From contig NZ_KE384359.1 of assembly GCF_000425385.1 (NCBI RefSeq), positions 113,406-177,405 on the forward strand: a stretch of 64,000 nucleotides of DNA. Direction: 5' to 3'. The position numbers and the translations under genes are program-made. The stretch is from Pseudoduganella violaceinigra DSM 15887 (GTDB lineage Bacteria; Pseudomonadota; Gammaproteobacteria; Burkholderiales; Burkholderiaceae_D). Below are positions 35,126 to 42,602 of the stretch, one piece after another (position 1 is the stretch's first letter; every line of letters starts with the position of its first letter). The notes under the pieces were generated by a model, which saw nothing but the letters and a program-made list of their open reading frames with translations, made no database searches and was not told the DNA's origin.

Positions 35126-35431
35126 ATGGCTATCAATGGGATTGGGCCGACCACCCGGAATGTCCAGCAGGTCGACAATGCCGCCGCCGAGCGCCGTCTC
35201 GACGAGCAACGCCAGTTGCGCCAGGATGAGCAGCGCGTCCGCGACCAGCAGGCCGCGCGCAACGAGCGCGACACTACCAGGACGGCGGAGACGCGCCGCA
35301 CCGAGCAAACCCGGGCTGCGGAACAGCAGGACTTTCTTACTCGGCAGCAATTACAGGCGCAGAACGCGCAAGCCAACCGCCCGACGCCAGGCACGCCGGC
35401 GCCCGGCAGCATTATTTCCGTGACTGCGTGA
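35126..35431 (+). CDS. Small highly charged hypothetical protein
   Basis: 101 aa. Preceded by CGGAGAG. Not recognised. Residues 20-75 are almost entirely Arg, Glu, Gln, Asp, Thr and Ala, a strong predicted single helix or coiled coil, ending in a Pro-rich tail with APGSIISVTA. No signal peptide or membrane segment. It is divergent from miaB. Confidence 0.65.
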   Translation: MAINGIGPTTRNVQQVDNAAAERRLDEQRQLRQDEQRVRDQQAARNERDTTRTAETRRTEQTRAAEQQDFLTRQQLQAQNAQANRPTPGTPAPGSIISVTA

Positions 35432-35472
35432 AATATCCGCGCAACACAATTTCCTTGAGGTTCTTTCGTGCG

Positions 35473-35493
35473 ACACAGGAATAATCCCTGTGT
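35473..35493 (+). other. Hairpin in the leader of the HTH gene
   Basis: Perfect 7-bp stem ACACAGG/CCTGTGT with a 7-base loop, inside the 204-base gap before the HTH gene at 35636. It has no T tract, so it is more likely an operator dyad or mRNA structure than a terminator. Confidence 0.45.
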
Positions 35494-35635
35494 TGAAATG
35501 GCATTGTTGTCAAGATTTTCGGTAAATCATCGCCAAGTCTTGATGTTGAACAAGGTTCGCCCGGTGCACTGGCATGAAAATTTGTCAAGACGCCCGGCCC
35601 TGCCTCAACACTCCACTGTCAAGAGAGGAACCATC

Positions 35636-35980
35636 ATGGCACACCACGCTCTCGCTTCGCAGGAAAGCTACAACCCGAATCATTTGCTGGACATCCTGCT
35701 GGGCAAAATGCAGTTGAAAAACGATGCGGCGCTGTCGCGCATGCTCGAAGTCGCGCCTCCCGTCATCAGCAAGATCCGCCACCACCGCTTGCCGGTCGGC
35801 GCCTCGCTGCTGATCCGCATGCACGAAGTCACCGGCATGAGTATCCGCGAACTGCGCGACTTGATGGGCGACCGCCGCACCAAGTACCGCCTGTCGGATG
35901 CGCAGGGCCGCCCCAAGGCGGACGAGAAACCGGCCGGCGCCTCGCTGCAGAACGGCATGCCGCAGGCCACGGCCCACTAA
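35636..35980 (+). CDS. Small helix-turn-helix DNA-binding protein
   Basis: 114 aa from ATG 35636, preceded by AGAGAGGA; the frame is open upstream to 35468 but without a good ribosome-binding site. Residues 25-75 resemble a Cro/CI-type HTH (LKNDAALSRMLEVAPPVISKIRHHRLPVGASLLIRM, then SIRELRDLMG). The C-terminal 30 residues are polar and probably disordered. The target is unknown. The long leader with a 7-bp dyad may carry regulation. Its stop overlaps that of the convergent HDOD gene (CTAA). Confidence 0.78.
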   Translation: MAHHALASQESYNPNHLLDILLGKMQLKNDAALSRMLEVAPPVISKIRHHRLPVGASLLIRMHEVTGMSIRELRDLMGDRRTKYRLSDAQGRPKADEKPAGASLQNGMPQATAH

Positions 35981-36822
35981 GCCAGCAGCACCAGCGCAAT
36001 CTCTTCGTATTGCAGTTCGGTTTCGCGGAACAGGTGCAGGTAGCTGTCTTCGTTCAGGTGGAGCGCTTTCCAGGCAATGGTGGAAACCGGCGGCACCATA
36101 TCGTCCGGTTTTCCCGCCAGGTCGAGCGCATGGACCACGGCGTCGGCCACATGGATGATGGCAGCGAGGAAACCGGCGCCGGCTTTTCCGGGATCGTGGT
36201 GGCCGGCGATCGCCAGCCGCATCGTGTCGGAAAAATTCCAGTGCTCCGCCAGCGCCAAGCCGGCGTCGACATGGTCGATGCCCAGTATGGCGCGTTCCGC
36301 CTGCAGCGCATGGCAATCGTTTTCCTGCTGGTAGACGAGCACCTGCGCATACCGGTCCGGGAAGCTCGACACCAGCACCAGCCGGCCGATATCGTGCAGC
36401 AGTCCGGCGGTGAAGGCGTAGTCCTGGTTGAAGCGCACATGGCGCGCCAATACCTTGGCGCAGGCCGCCGCCGCGATCGAATGGCGCCAGAAGCTGCGGT
36501 GGTCGAAGCCGGGGCATTGTTTGTCGGCAAAGCAGCCGGTGACGGCAGCGGCCGTGATCAGGTTGCGCGTGCTCTGGAAGCCGAGGAAGGTAATCGCCTG
36601 CTGGATCGTGGTCACCTTGACCTGCAGACCGAACAGCGAGGAATTGGCCAGGCGCAGCGTCTTGGCGGTCAGGGCCTGGTCGTGCGACACCTTCTTGGCC
36701 AGCACCGTGATATCGATCTCTTCCTGGTCGATGCTGTTGAGCAGCTCCATCACCACGGCCGGCAAGGACGGCAGGTCCTCCAGGTTCTTCACCACATCGT
36801 CGTAGCTGAGCAGCGAACTCAT
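35977..36822 (-). CDS. HDOD domain signalling protein
   Basis: 281 aa. A single HDOD domain covers residues 10-210: LPSLPAVVMELLNSID, DQALTAKTLRLANSSLFG, ITFLGFQSTRNLI, then an HD-like FTAGLLHDIGRLVLV. HDOD proteins act in signalling, often with c-di-GMP, chemotaxis or two-component systems, and usually lack phosphodiesterase activity. It is the second gene of a leftward pair (4-base overlap ATGA). Confidence 0.9.
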   Translation of the reverse strand: MSSLLSYDDVVKNLEDLPSLPAVVMELLNSIDQEEIDITVLAKKVSHDQALTAKTLRLANSSLFGLQVKVTTIQQAITFLGFQSTRNLITAAAVTGCFADKQCPGFDHRSFWRHSIAAAACAKVLARHVRFNQDYAFTAGLLHDIGRLVLVSSFPDRYAQVLVYQQENDCHALQAERAILGIDHVDAGLALAEHWNFSDTMRLAIAGHHDPGKAGAGFLAAIIHVADAVVHALDLAGKPDDMVPPVSTIAWKALHLNEDSYLHLFRETELQYEEIALVLLA

Positions 36823-37157
36823 GCGGCCTCCCCGCCTGCGCGAAAACTGGTGACCAGGGCGCGCAGCGCCTGGGCGGCCCCGTCTTCGACGTCGTCGTCG
36901 TCATGGCGGCGGAACAGGTAGGCGATGCGCGCCAGCTGTGCCGCCCGTTCGGCGGCCGTCTGTTGCGGATCGGGCGCGGCGTCGTCCACCACCGCCAGCG
37001 ATTCGACGCTGTGGCCGGGCATGCGTTCGAGCATCTTTTCCGTCAACACGGTGCCCGCTGGCAGCAGCACCTGGCCCTGCATGTCCAACAGTTCATCGGA
37101 TAAGACCATGCCGGGCTGGACGTCGGCCAGCGGCAGGTGGCGATAGGTACCCGTCAT
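36819..37157 (-). CDS. Small protein coupled to the HDOD gene (DUF3391-like N-terminal type)
   Basis: 112 aa from ATG 37157, with GGGAG 6 bases upstream. Residues 7-45 (LPLADVQPGMVLSDELLDMQGQ, then LLPAGTVLTEKML) resemble the short beta module that precedes HD-GYP and HDOD domains in c-di-GMP proteins. The rest is an acidic linker and a helix. It probably works with the HDOD protein encoded immediately downstream. Confidence 0.7.
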   Translation of the reverse strand: MTGTYRHLPLADVQPGMVLSDELLDMQGQVLLPAGTVLTEKMLERMPGHSVESLAVVDDAAPDPQQTAAERAAQLARIAYLFRRHDDDDVEDGAAQALRALVTSFRAGGEAA

Positions 37158-37275
37158 TTTGATCTCCCTGGTCAGCACAACAAATCTTACCTCAGTGCCG
37201 CCAAGGCATCATCCTTAAAATCTTGCCAAGCGACACTCCATCCCTTACATTGGTGGGAACACGGGGAGGGACTTA

Positions 37276-38871
37276 ATGTTTGGTATCCAAGGCCGGCTGA
37301 CTGCGCTGTTCGTGGTGATCGTCACCGTCGTGCTGGGCATTTCCGGCACCTACGCACAGTACAGCCTGGGTCATGAACTGGAAGTGGCCAACCAGCGCCT
37401 GCGCGAGGGCGTGCTGACCCGCCTGCAGACCAGCCTGCCATCCGCCCTGTGGGACCTGGACAAGGCCAAGGTCGACAATATCGTCGCGGCGGAAATGTTG
37501 CCGCCAGAACTCGTTGCCATCCGCGTCTACGACACTTCCGTCGGCCTGTTTTCCGGCAAGCGGCGCAAGGACGACGGCGGCATCATCCCGATCGAATCGG
37601 AAACCGATGTCCAGGGCGCGCCCGTGGTGGCCGACCTGGCTTACCGCGACGCGGGCGCCGCCGGCAGCGCGCTGAAACCGGTCATCGTGGGCCGCGTCGT
37701 GGTCAATTTCAGCCGCGCCCAGATCGATGCCACGCTGGCGGCCGAAGTGCGCCGCAAGGTGGTGGAAGTGCTGACCCTGGACCTGATCCTGGTGGTGGCG
37801 CTGGCGCTCTCGCTGCGCATCGTGTTCGACCCCTTGAAGAAGCTGCGCGACGGCTTGTTCGAACTGGCCACGCGCGGCTCCGACGAGGTGGAGGAATTGC
37901 CGGAAAAGCGCAGCGACGAGCTGGGCGACGTGATCCGCGGCTTCAATGCCATCCAGCGCAAGGTGAAGTCCATCATCAAGCGCACCCGCGAGGCGGAAGA
38001 CCTGGCGCGCCGCTCGGCGCAGGAAACGGCGCAGGCCCTGGACGACCTGCAACGCACCCAGGAATCGCTGCTGCAGGCGGAGCGACTGGCCTCGCTCGGT
38101 TCGCTGGTGGCCGGCGTGGCGCACGAGATCAATACGCCGGTCGGCATTGCCCTGACCAGCGCCTCGGTGCTGATGGATGCCACCACCAAGGTCGACGAAT
38201 CGATGCAGTCCGGCCAGGTGAAAAAATCGGAAATCCAGAAATACATCGAGACGGCCGGCGAAAGCGCGCGCCTGATCATGAACAACGCTTACCGCGCGGC
38301 GCACCTGATCCACAGCTTCAAGCAGATCGCGGTGGACCAGGTCAGCGAGGCGCGCCGCCGTTTCGAGCTGAAGGAATACATCGGCGAGGTGGTGTCGAGC
38401 CTGCAGCCCAAGCTGAAGAAAACGCGCATCGTGGTGGCGATCAACTGTCCCGACGAGATCATGCTCGACAGCTATCCCGGCGCGCTGGCCCAGGTCATCA
38501 CCAACCTGACCTTGAATTGCGTCGAGCACGCGTTCGAGCCCGACGGGGCGGGCAATATCGACATCAATGTGATCCCGGAAGGCGATATCATTGAAATGCA
38601 GGTGGTCGACAACGGCAAGGGCATTGCGCCCGATATGCTGGACAAGGTGTTCGATCCCTTCGTCACCACGCGGCGCGGCCAGGGCGGCACCGGCCTCGGC
38701 CTGAATATCGTGTTCAACCTGATCGTCAAGCAGTTCGGCGGCGCCATCTCCGTGACGAGTACCCAGGGCAAGGGCGCCAAGTTCGTGCTGCGCATCCCGC
38801 GCGTGACGCCGAGCGACGAGGGCGAAGACAAGCATCCCGACGCACCGCTGCACGCGCCGACTGCCGGCTGA
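37276..38871 (+). CDS. Membrane sensor histidine kinase (orphan)
   Basis: 531 aa. Transmembrane segments at about residues 8-27 and 170-188 flank a periplasmic sensor domain of about 140 residues. Then comes a HAMP-like linker, a coiled coil and the kinase core. The H box is LGSLVAGVAHEINTPVGIALTSA; HATPase boxes are TNLTLNCVEHAFEPD, VVDNGKGIAPDML and GGTGLGLNIVFNL. No response regulator gene is adjacent. It is divergent from the HDOD pair, so a functional link is possible. Preceded by GGGGAGGGA. Confidence 0.9.
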   Translation: MFGIQGRLTALFVVIVTVVLGISGTYAQYSLGHELEVANQRLREGVLTRLQTSLPSALWDLDKAKVDNIVAAEMLPPELVAIRVYDTSVGLFSGKRRKDDGGIIPIESETDVQGAPVVADLAYRDAGAAGSALKPVIVGRVVVNFSRAQIDATLAAEVRRKVVEVLTLDLILVVALALSLRIVFDPLKKLRDGLFELATRGSDEVEELPEKRSDELGDVIRGFNAIQRKVKSIIKRTREAEDLARRSAQETAQALDDLQRTQESLLQAERLASLGSLVAGVAHEINTPVGIALTSASVLMDATTKVDESMQSGQVKKSEIQKYIETAGESARLIMNNAYRAAHLIHSFKQIAVDQVSEARRRFELKEYIGEVVSSLQPKLKKTRIVVAINCPDEIMLDSYPGALAQVITNLTLNCVEHAFEPDGAGNIDINVIPEGDIIEMQVVDNGKGIAPDMLDKVFDPFVTTRRGQGGTGLGLNIVFNLIVKQFGGAISVTSTQGKGAKFVLRIPRVTPSDEGEDKHPDAPLHAPTAG

Positions 38872-38937
38872 GCGCCCGAGCTGGGCGCCGCTGCGGCCTG
38901 AACTGCCGCATACTGGAGCCCTGCAGGGAGAACTGTG

Positions 38938-39483
38938 ATGGGAAAACAGCGACTGGTTGCCTTGCTGCGCGGTATCAATGTCGGGCGCGCCAAACGCGTG
39001 GCGATGGCCGACTTGCGCAAGGTCTTGAGCGATATGGGCTTTGGCGATGTGCGCACCCTGCTCAATAGCGGGAACGTCGTCTTCGACTGCACTGCGCACG
39101 AAGCCTCCGATTGCGCGGCCCGCATCGAGGAAGCCCTGGTGCTGAAACTGGGCGTGCCCGCCAAGGTCACGGTGATCGAAGCCGGACAGCTGGCCGAAAT
39201 CGTTGCGGAAAACAGCTTGCAGGATGTGGCCGACGACCATTCGCGCCTGCTGGTGGCGGTGCTGAACAAACCCGATGAAGACCGCGGCAAGCTCGAACCG
39301 CTGGCACGCCAGAGCTGGCAGCCGGAGGCCTTCGCCTTGGGCCGCCATGCGGCCTATATCTGGTGCCCGGACGGGGTGCTGGCCAGCCGCGCCGCGGCGG
39401 CCATGGGCAAGGCCCTGGGCGACGCCGTGACTTCGCGCAACTGGAGCACCATCAGCAAGCTGAATTTGATGGCAAAAATATAA
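38938..39483 (+). CDS. DUF1697 domain protein
   Basis: 181 aa from ATG 38938 with GGGAG upstream. The typical opening is QRLVALLRGINVGRAKRVAMADLR, followed by VRTLLNSGNVVF and the C-terminal NWSTISKLNLMA. A widespread cytosolic family without an assigned reaction. It stands alone after the orphan kinase. Confidence 0.88.
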   Translation: MGKQRLVALLRGINVGRAKRVAMADLRKVLSDMGFGDVRTLLNSGNVVFDCTAHEASDCAARIEEALVLKLGVPAKVTVIEAGQLAEIVAENSLQDVADDHSRLLVAVLNKPDEDRGKLEPLARQSWQPEAFALGRHAAYIWCPDGVLASRAAAAMGKALGDAVTSRNWSTISKLNLMAKI

Positions 39484-39578
39484 TTCAGTTGTAAATAGGA
39501 TACTCTTACCGGCCCTTTCCTGGCGGTGCATGCGGCGAGCGTCTAGAATCGCTTGTCCACAATTTTGTCAGACCTGTA

Positions 39579-39752
39579 ATGAAGATGAATGACACGCTAC
39601 GCGGCGCCCTGATCCTCGGCGCCGTGGTTCTGGCCCTGGTGATCGGCGGCTTCGCCATTGCCGACAATGGCTGGCAGAAAGTCAGCTGTATCGGCCGCGC
39701 GATTGCCGGCGGTGTGGCGTTCACCAATATCCACAGCGTGTGCGCCCTGTAA
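39579..39752 (+). CDS. 57-aa single-pass membrane peptide
   Basis: Starts at ATG 39579 (a second ATG at 39585) and ends TAA 39752. One hydrophobic segment at residues 9-28 (GALILGAVVLALVIGGFAIA) is followed by a short external tail with two cysteines (KVSCIGRA and HSVCAL). The function is unknown. A GC-rich hairpin follows at once, supporting a real transcription unit. Confidence 0.6.
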   Translation: MKMNDTLRGALILGAVVLALVIGGFAIADNGWQKVSCIGRAIAGGVAFTNIHSVCAL

Positions 39753-39770
39753 GCCTGCCGCCCGGCAGGC
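39753..39770 (+). terminator. Terminator-like hairpin after the 57-aa gene
   Basis: 7-bp stem GCCTGCC/GGCAGGC with a 4-base loop directly after the stop codon, followed by TGTTCCCCTCTT. The T tract is poor, so termination is likely but not certain. It also separates this gene from the convergent SDR gene. Confidence 0.6.
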
Positions 39771-39780
39771 TGTTCCCCTC

Positions 39781-40512
39781 TTACCAGTTGCCGGCCGCCG
39801 CGCCGTCGTCAACGGTCAGCACATGGCCCGAGATGAAGGTCGAATCGGTCAGGTAAAGCACCGCTGCGGCGATATCCTCGGCCGACCCCAGGCGGTGCGT
39901 CGGCACCAGCCCTTTCAGGAATTCCTGGGTTCCCGCGTCCTTGCCGTGCATCGGCGTGCTGATGATGCCCGGCGCCACCGCATTGACCTTGATGTTCTTG
40001 CCCGCCACTTCCAGCGCCAGGGCGCGCGTGGCCATATTCAGGCCGCCTTTGATCAGCACCGGCAGCAAGGCGGTGGCCTTGGCCGGCGTCACCCCCAGGC
40101 TGGCCGTGATGTTGACGATGTGGCCGCCGCCGTTGGCTTCCATATGGCGCACGGCTTCCTGGGCCGGGAACAGGAAGCCCTTCAGGTTGGTCGCCACGAT
40201 GGCGTCGGTGTCGGCTTCGCTGTAATCGACGGCCGGTTTGGCGATGAAGATGCCGGCGTTGTTTACCAGGATATCGACCTTGCCGAAGCGGGCGGAGGCT
40301 TGTTGGAACAGGGCGTGCGCCGTGGCCGGGGCGGCGATGTCGCCGGCAACCGGCAGGAAGTTGGCGGGGTTGCCCAGCTGGGCGGCGGCGGTCTGCAGGC
40401 GGTCCATGGTGCGGGCATTGCCCACCACATTGTAGCCGCGCGCCAGGTAAGCCTTGGCGATGGCGAAACCCAGGCCGCTGGAAGCGCCGGTGACGATGGC
40501 TGTTCTGGTCAT
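39781..40512 (-). CDS. SDR-family oxidoreductase with degenerate active site
   Basis: 243 aa from ATG 40512 (TGGAG 6 bases upstream). The Rossmann NAD(P) motif TGASSGLGFA and LVNNAG are normal, and the Ser region NITASLG is kept. The YxxxK catalytic pair reads PVLIK, so the Tyr is replaced by Pro. This PALLPVLIK-like block occurs in a subgroup of SDRs I recall, so it is unlikely to be a sequencing error. Catalysis must differ or be lost. Divergent from a LysR gene that probably controls it. Confidence 0.88.
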   Translation of the reverse strand: MTRTAIVTGASSGLGFAIAKAYLARGYNVVGNARTMDRLQTAAAQLGNPANFLPVAGDIAAPATAHALFQQASARFGKVDILVNNAGIFIAKPAVDYSEADTDAIVATNLKGFLFPAQEAVRHMEANGGGHIVNITASLGVTPAKATALLPVLIKGGLNMATRALALEVAGKNIKVNAVAPGIISTPMHGKDAGTQEFLKGLVPTHRLGSAEDIAAAVLYLTDSTFISGHVLTVDDGAAAGNW

Positions 40513-40613
40513 TTGAAACTCCATGAGGTTGGTTAAGGTGAAATCACTATACTTATGACTTGGGCGTCGATAAATACGCCTTTGCGTAATTCACTTGATA
40601 CATGGGGTAATGA

Positions 40614-41513
40614 ATGCGGCGCCACTTTGACGATATGCAGCTGGGCAGCATCGAGTTGTTCGTGCTGGCGGGAGAGCAGGGCAGTTTCACCGCGGCGGCC
40701 GCGTTGGCGGGGGTGACGCCGGCGGCGGTGAGCCGTTCGGTGTCGCGGCTGGAGGAACGCCTTGGCGTGCGGCTGTTTGTGCGGACCACGCGCCAGATCC
40801 GCCTGACCGACAGCGGCCAGGCATACTTCGAACAGTGCCGGCAGGCGCTGTCGCAACTGGTCGACGCCGAGCGCGAAGTGACGGGCCGGCAGACGGCACC
40901 GGCAGGCAAGCTGCGCATCAGCGTACCGACCCCCTATGCGCATTCGCGCCTGCTGCAGCGGGTCTCCGCTTTCCGGCGCAAGTATCCCGGGGTACAGGTC
41001 GAAGTCCACATCAGCAACCGCAATATCGACTTCGCGGAAGAAGGCTATGACCTGGCAATCCGCGGCCGCGCGCCGCAGGATTCGACCCTGATTGCACGCA
41101 AGCTGGAGGATGCGGCGCTGGCGCTGGTGGCGTCGCCGGCCTACCTGAAGCTGCGCGGCCGGCCCAAGTCGCCGGAGGACCTGGCCGCACACGACTGCAT
41201 CCAGTTCGTCCTGCCCAGCACGGGACGGCTGATTCCTTGGCAGTTCATGCGCGACGGCGTCGAGATTGAACTGGCGGGCAGCGACGCGGTCGTGATCGCG
41301 GACGACTTCCTCGGCATGGAAACGCTGGCGCTGCACGGCGGCGGCATCGCCCAGGTCTACCGTTTCAGCGTGGAGCGCGCGCTGGCCAGCGGGGAGCTGG
41401 TCGAATTGCTGCCGCAGTACGGCGGCTGCTCACGGCCCTTCTATCTGATTTACCCGCATGCGCGCCACCTCTCGCTGCGGGTGCGCAGCTTCGTCGATTT
41501 CCTTCTGCGCTAG
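40614..41513 (+). CDS. LysR-family transcriptional regulator
   Basis: 299 aa. The N-terminal winged HTH reads FVLAGEQGSFTAAAALAGVTPAAVSRSVSRLEERLGVRLF, followed by a substrate-binding domain with LRISVPTPYAHSRLL and the AHDCIQFVLPS motif. Typical length. The 101-base gap to the divergent SDR gene is where it would bind to regulate both itself and the SDR. The inducer is unknown. Confidence 0.94.
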   Translation: MRRHFDDMQLGSIELFVLAGEQGSFTAAAALAGVTPAAVSRSVSRLEERLGVRLFVRTTRQIRLTDSGQAYFEQCRQALSQLVDAEREVTGRQTAPAGKLRISVPTPYAHSRLLQRVSAFRRKYPGVQVEVHISNRNIDFAEEGYDLAIRGRAPQDSTLIARKLEDAALALVASPAYLKLRGRPKSPEDLAAHDCIQFVLPSTGRLIPWQFMRDGVEIELAGSDAVVIADDFLGMETLALHGGGIAQVYRFSVERALASGELVELLPQYGGCSRPFYLIYPHARHLSLRVRSFVDFLLR

Positions 41514-41545
41514 CCTTCCTGCTGGCGCTGGCGGAACGCTGCCAC

Positions 41546-41710
41546 CTTGTTGCGGTTGTGCCGACCCTGGCCATCTGGGGTAAACACGACCCGTTCTTCA
41601 CGCCGCCGGGCGCGAAGGCCTAGCGCCGCGATAATCCGAACACGATCGTGCAGCTGCTGGAGACCCATGCGGAAGTGATCGGCAAAGCCATCCACGCCCT
41701 GTTAGACTAG
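41546..41710 (+). pseudogene. Alpha/beta hydrolase remnant (C-terminal fragment)
   Basis: Frame 2 reads VPTLAIWGKHDPFFTPPGAKA, then an in-frame TAG (41621-41623), then RRDNPNTIVQLLETHAEVIG and KAIHALLD to a final TAG at 41708. This matches the end of haloalkane-dehalogenase/epoxide-hydrolase-like proteins. The residues normally between LL and ETHA, including the catalytic His, are deleted, and everything before the acid-residue region is missing. Clearly non-functional. Confidence 0.82.
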
Positions 41711-41741
41711 ACGCTTTCGACGATAGTTTGACAAGGCATCG

Positions 41742-42560
41742 ATGAAGCCATACACGTTCGCATTGCTGCTGGCCGGCCTGGCGCTGGCCGGTTGTAGCAG
41801 CAAGGAAACCGTCGCCTACACGGCCCCTTCCGCCGCATCCAACCCGCAAGTGCTGCTGCTGGGCGAGGTGCATGACAATAAGGAAGGCCACAAGCTGCGC
41901 TTTGAAGACTTGCGCCAGCGCGTGGAAGCGGGCTGGCGCCCCGCCATCGCGATGGAGCAGTTCGACCGCGAAACGCAGGCGATGCTGGACGAGGCGCAGA
42001 AAGGCTGCCTGGATGCTTCTTGCTTGATCACGGTCATGGGCAAGAAGGGCTGGGACTGGCAGCAGTATTACCCGGTGATCCAGCTGGCGTTGAACAACAA
42101 GCTGCCGCTGATTGCCGCCAACCTGTCGCGCAACGACGCCTCCAAGGTGGTGCGCGACGGCGTGGCCTCCAGTTTCGACGCGGCCACCATCAGCGCCTAC
42201 AAGCTGAAAGACGCGCTGCCGTCCGACCTGCGGCGCGGCCAGGAAAAGGCGATCCAGGAGGGGCATTGCAATATGGTGTCGGACCTGATGCTGCCCGGCA
42301 TGGTCAATGCCCAGGTGGCGCGCGATATCTGGATGGCCAAGCTGATTCGCCAACAGCAGCCGCGCGACGTGGTTCTCATCGCGGGCAACGGCCATGTGCG
42401 CAAGGATATCGGCGTGCCGCGCTGGCTGAACGCCATCGAGCCCAAACTCACCGTGCGCGCCATCGGCTTCGTGGAGCCGGACGGCATACAGGGTAGCTAT
42501 GACGAAATCCGCAAGGTTCCCGCGCAAAAGCGCACAGACCCCTGCGCCAAATTCAAGTAA
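41742..42560 (+). CDS. ChaN-family lipoprotein
   Basis: 272 aa. Signal peptide with lipobox ALAGC (Cys about residue 18). The ChaN/erythromycin-esterase-like domain shows LLLGEVHDNKEGHKLRFEDL, AIAMEQFDRETQAMLDEA, the LIAANLSR block and VVLIAGNGHVRKDIGVPRWL. Homologues bind heme or iron at the outer membrane; the role here is inferred. It follows the hydrolase remnant. Confidence 0.87.
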   Translation: MKPYTFALLLAGLALAGCSSKETVAYTAPSAASNPQVLLLGEVHDNKEGHKLRFEDLRQRVEAGWRPAIAMEQFDRETQAMLDEAQKGCLDASCLITVMGKKGWDWQQYYPVIQLALNNKLPLIAANLSRNDASKVVRDGVASSFDAATISAYKLKDALPSDLRRGQEKAIQEGHCNMVSDLMLPGMVNAQVARDIWMAKLIRQQQPRDVVLIAGNGHVRKDIGVPRWLNAIEPKLTVRAIGFVEPDGIQGSYDEIRKVPAQKRTDPCAKFK

Positions 42561-42602
42561 ACTTTCGGCCCTGCCGACCCCAAAATAATCAAGGAGCAAA
42601 GC

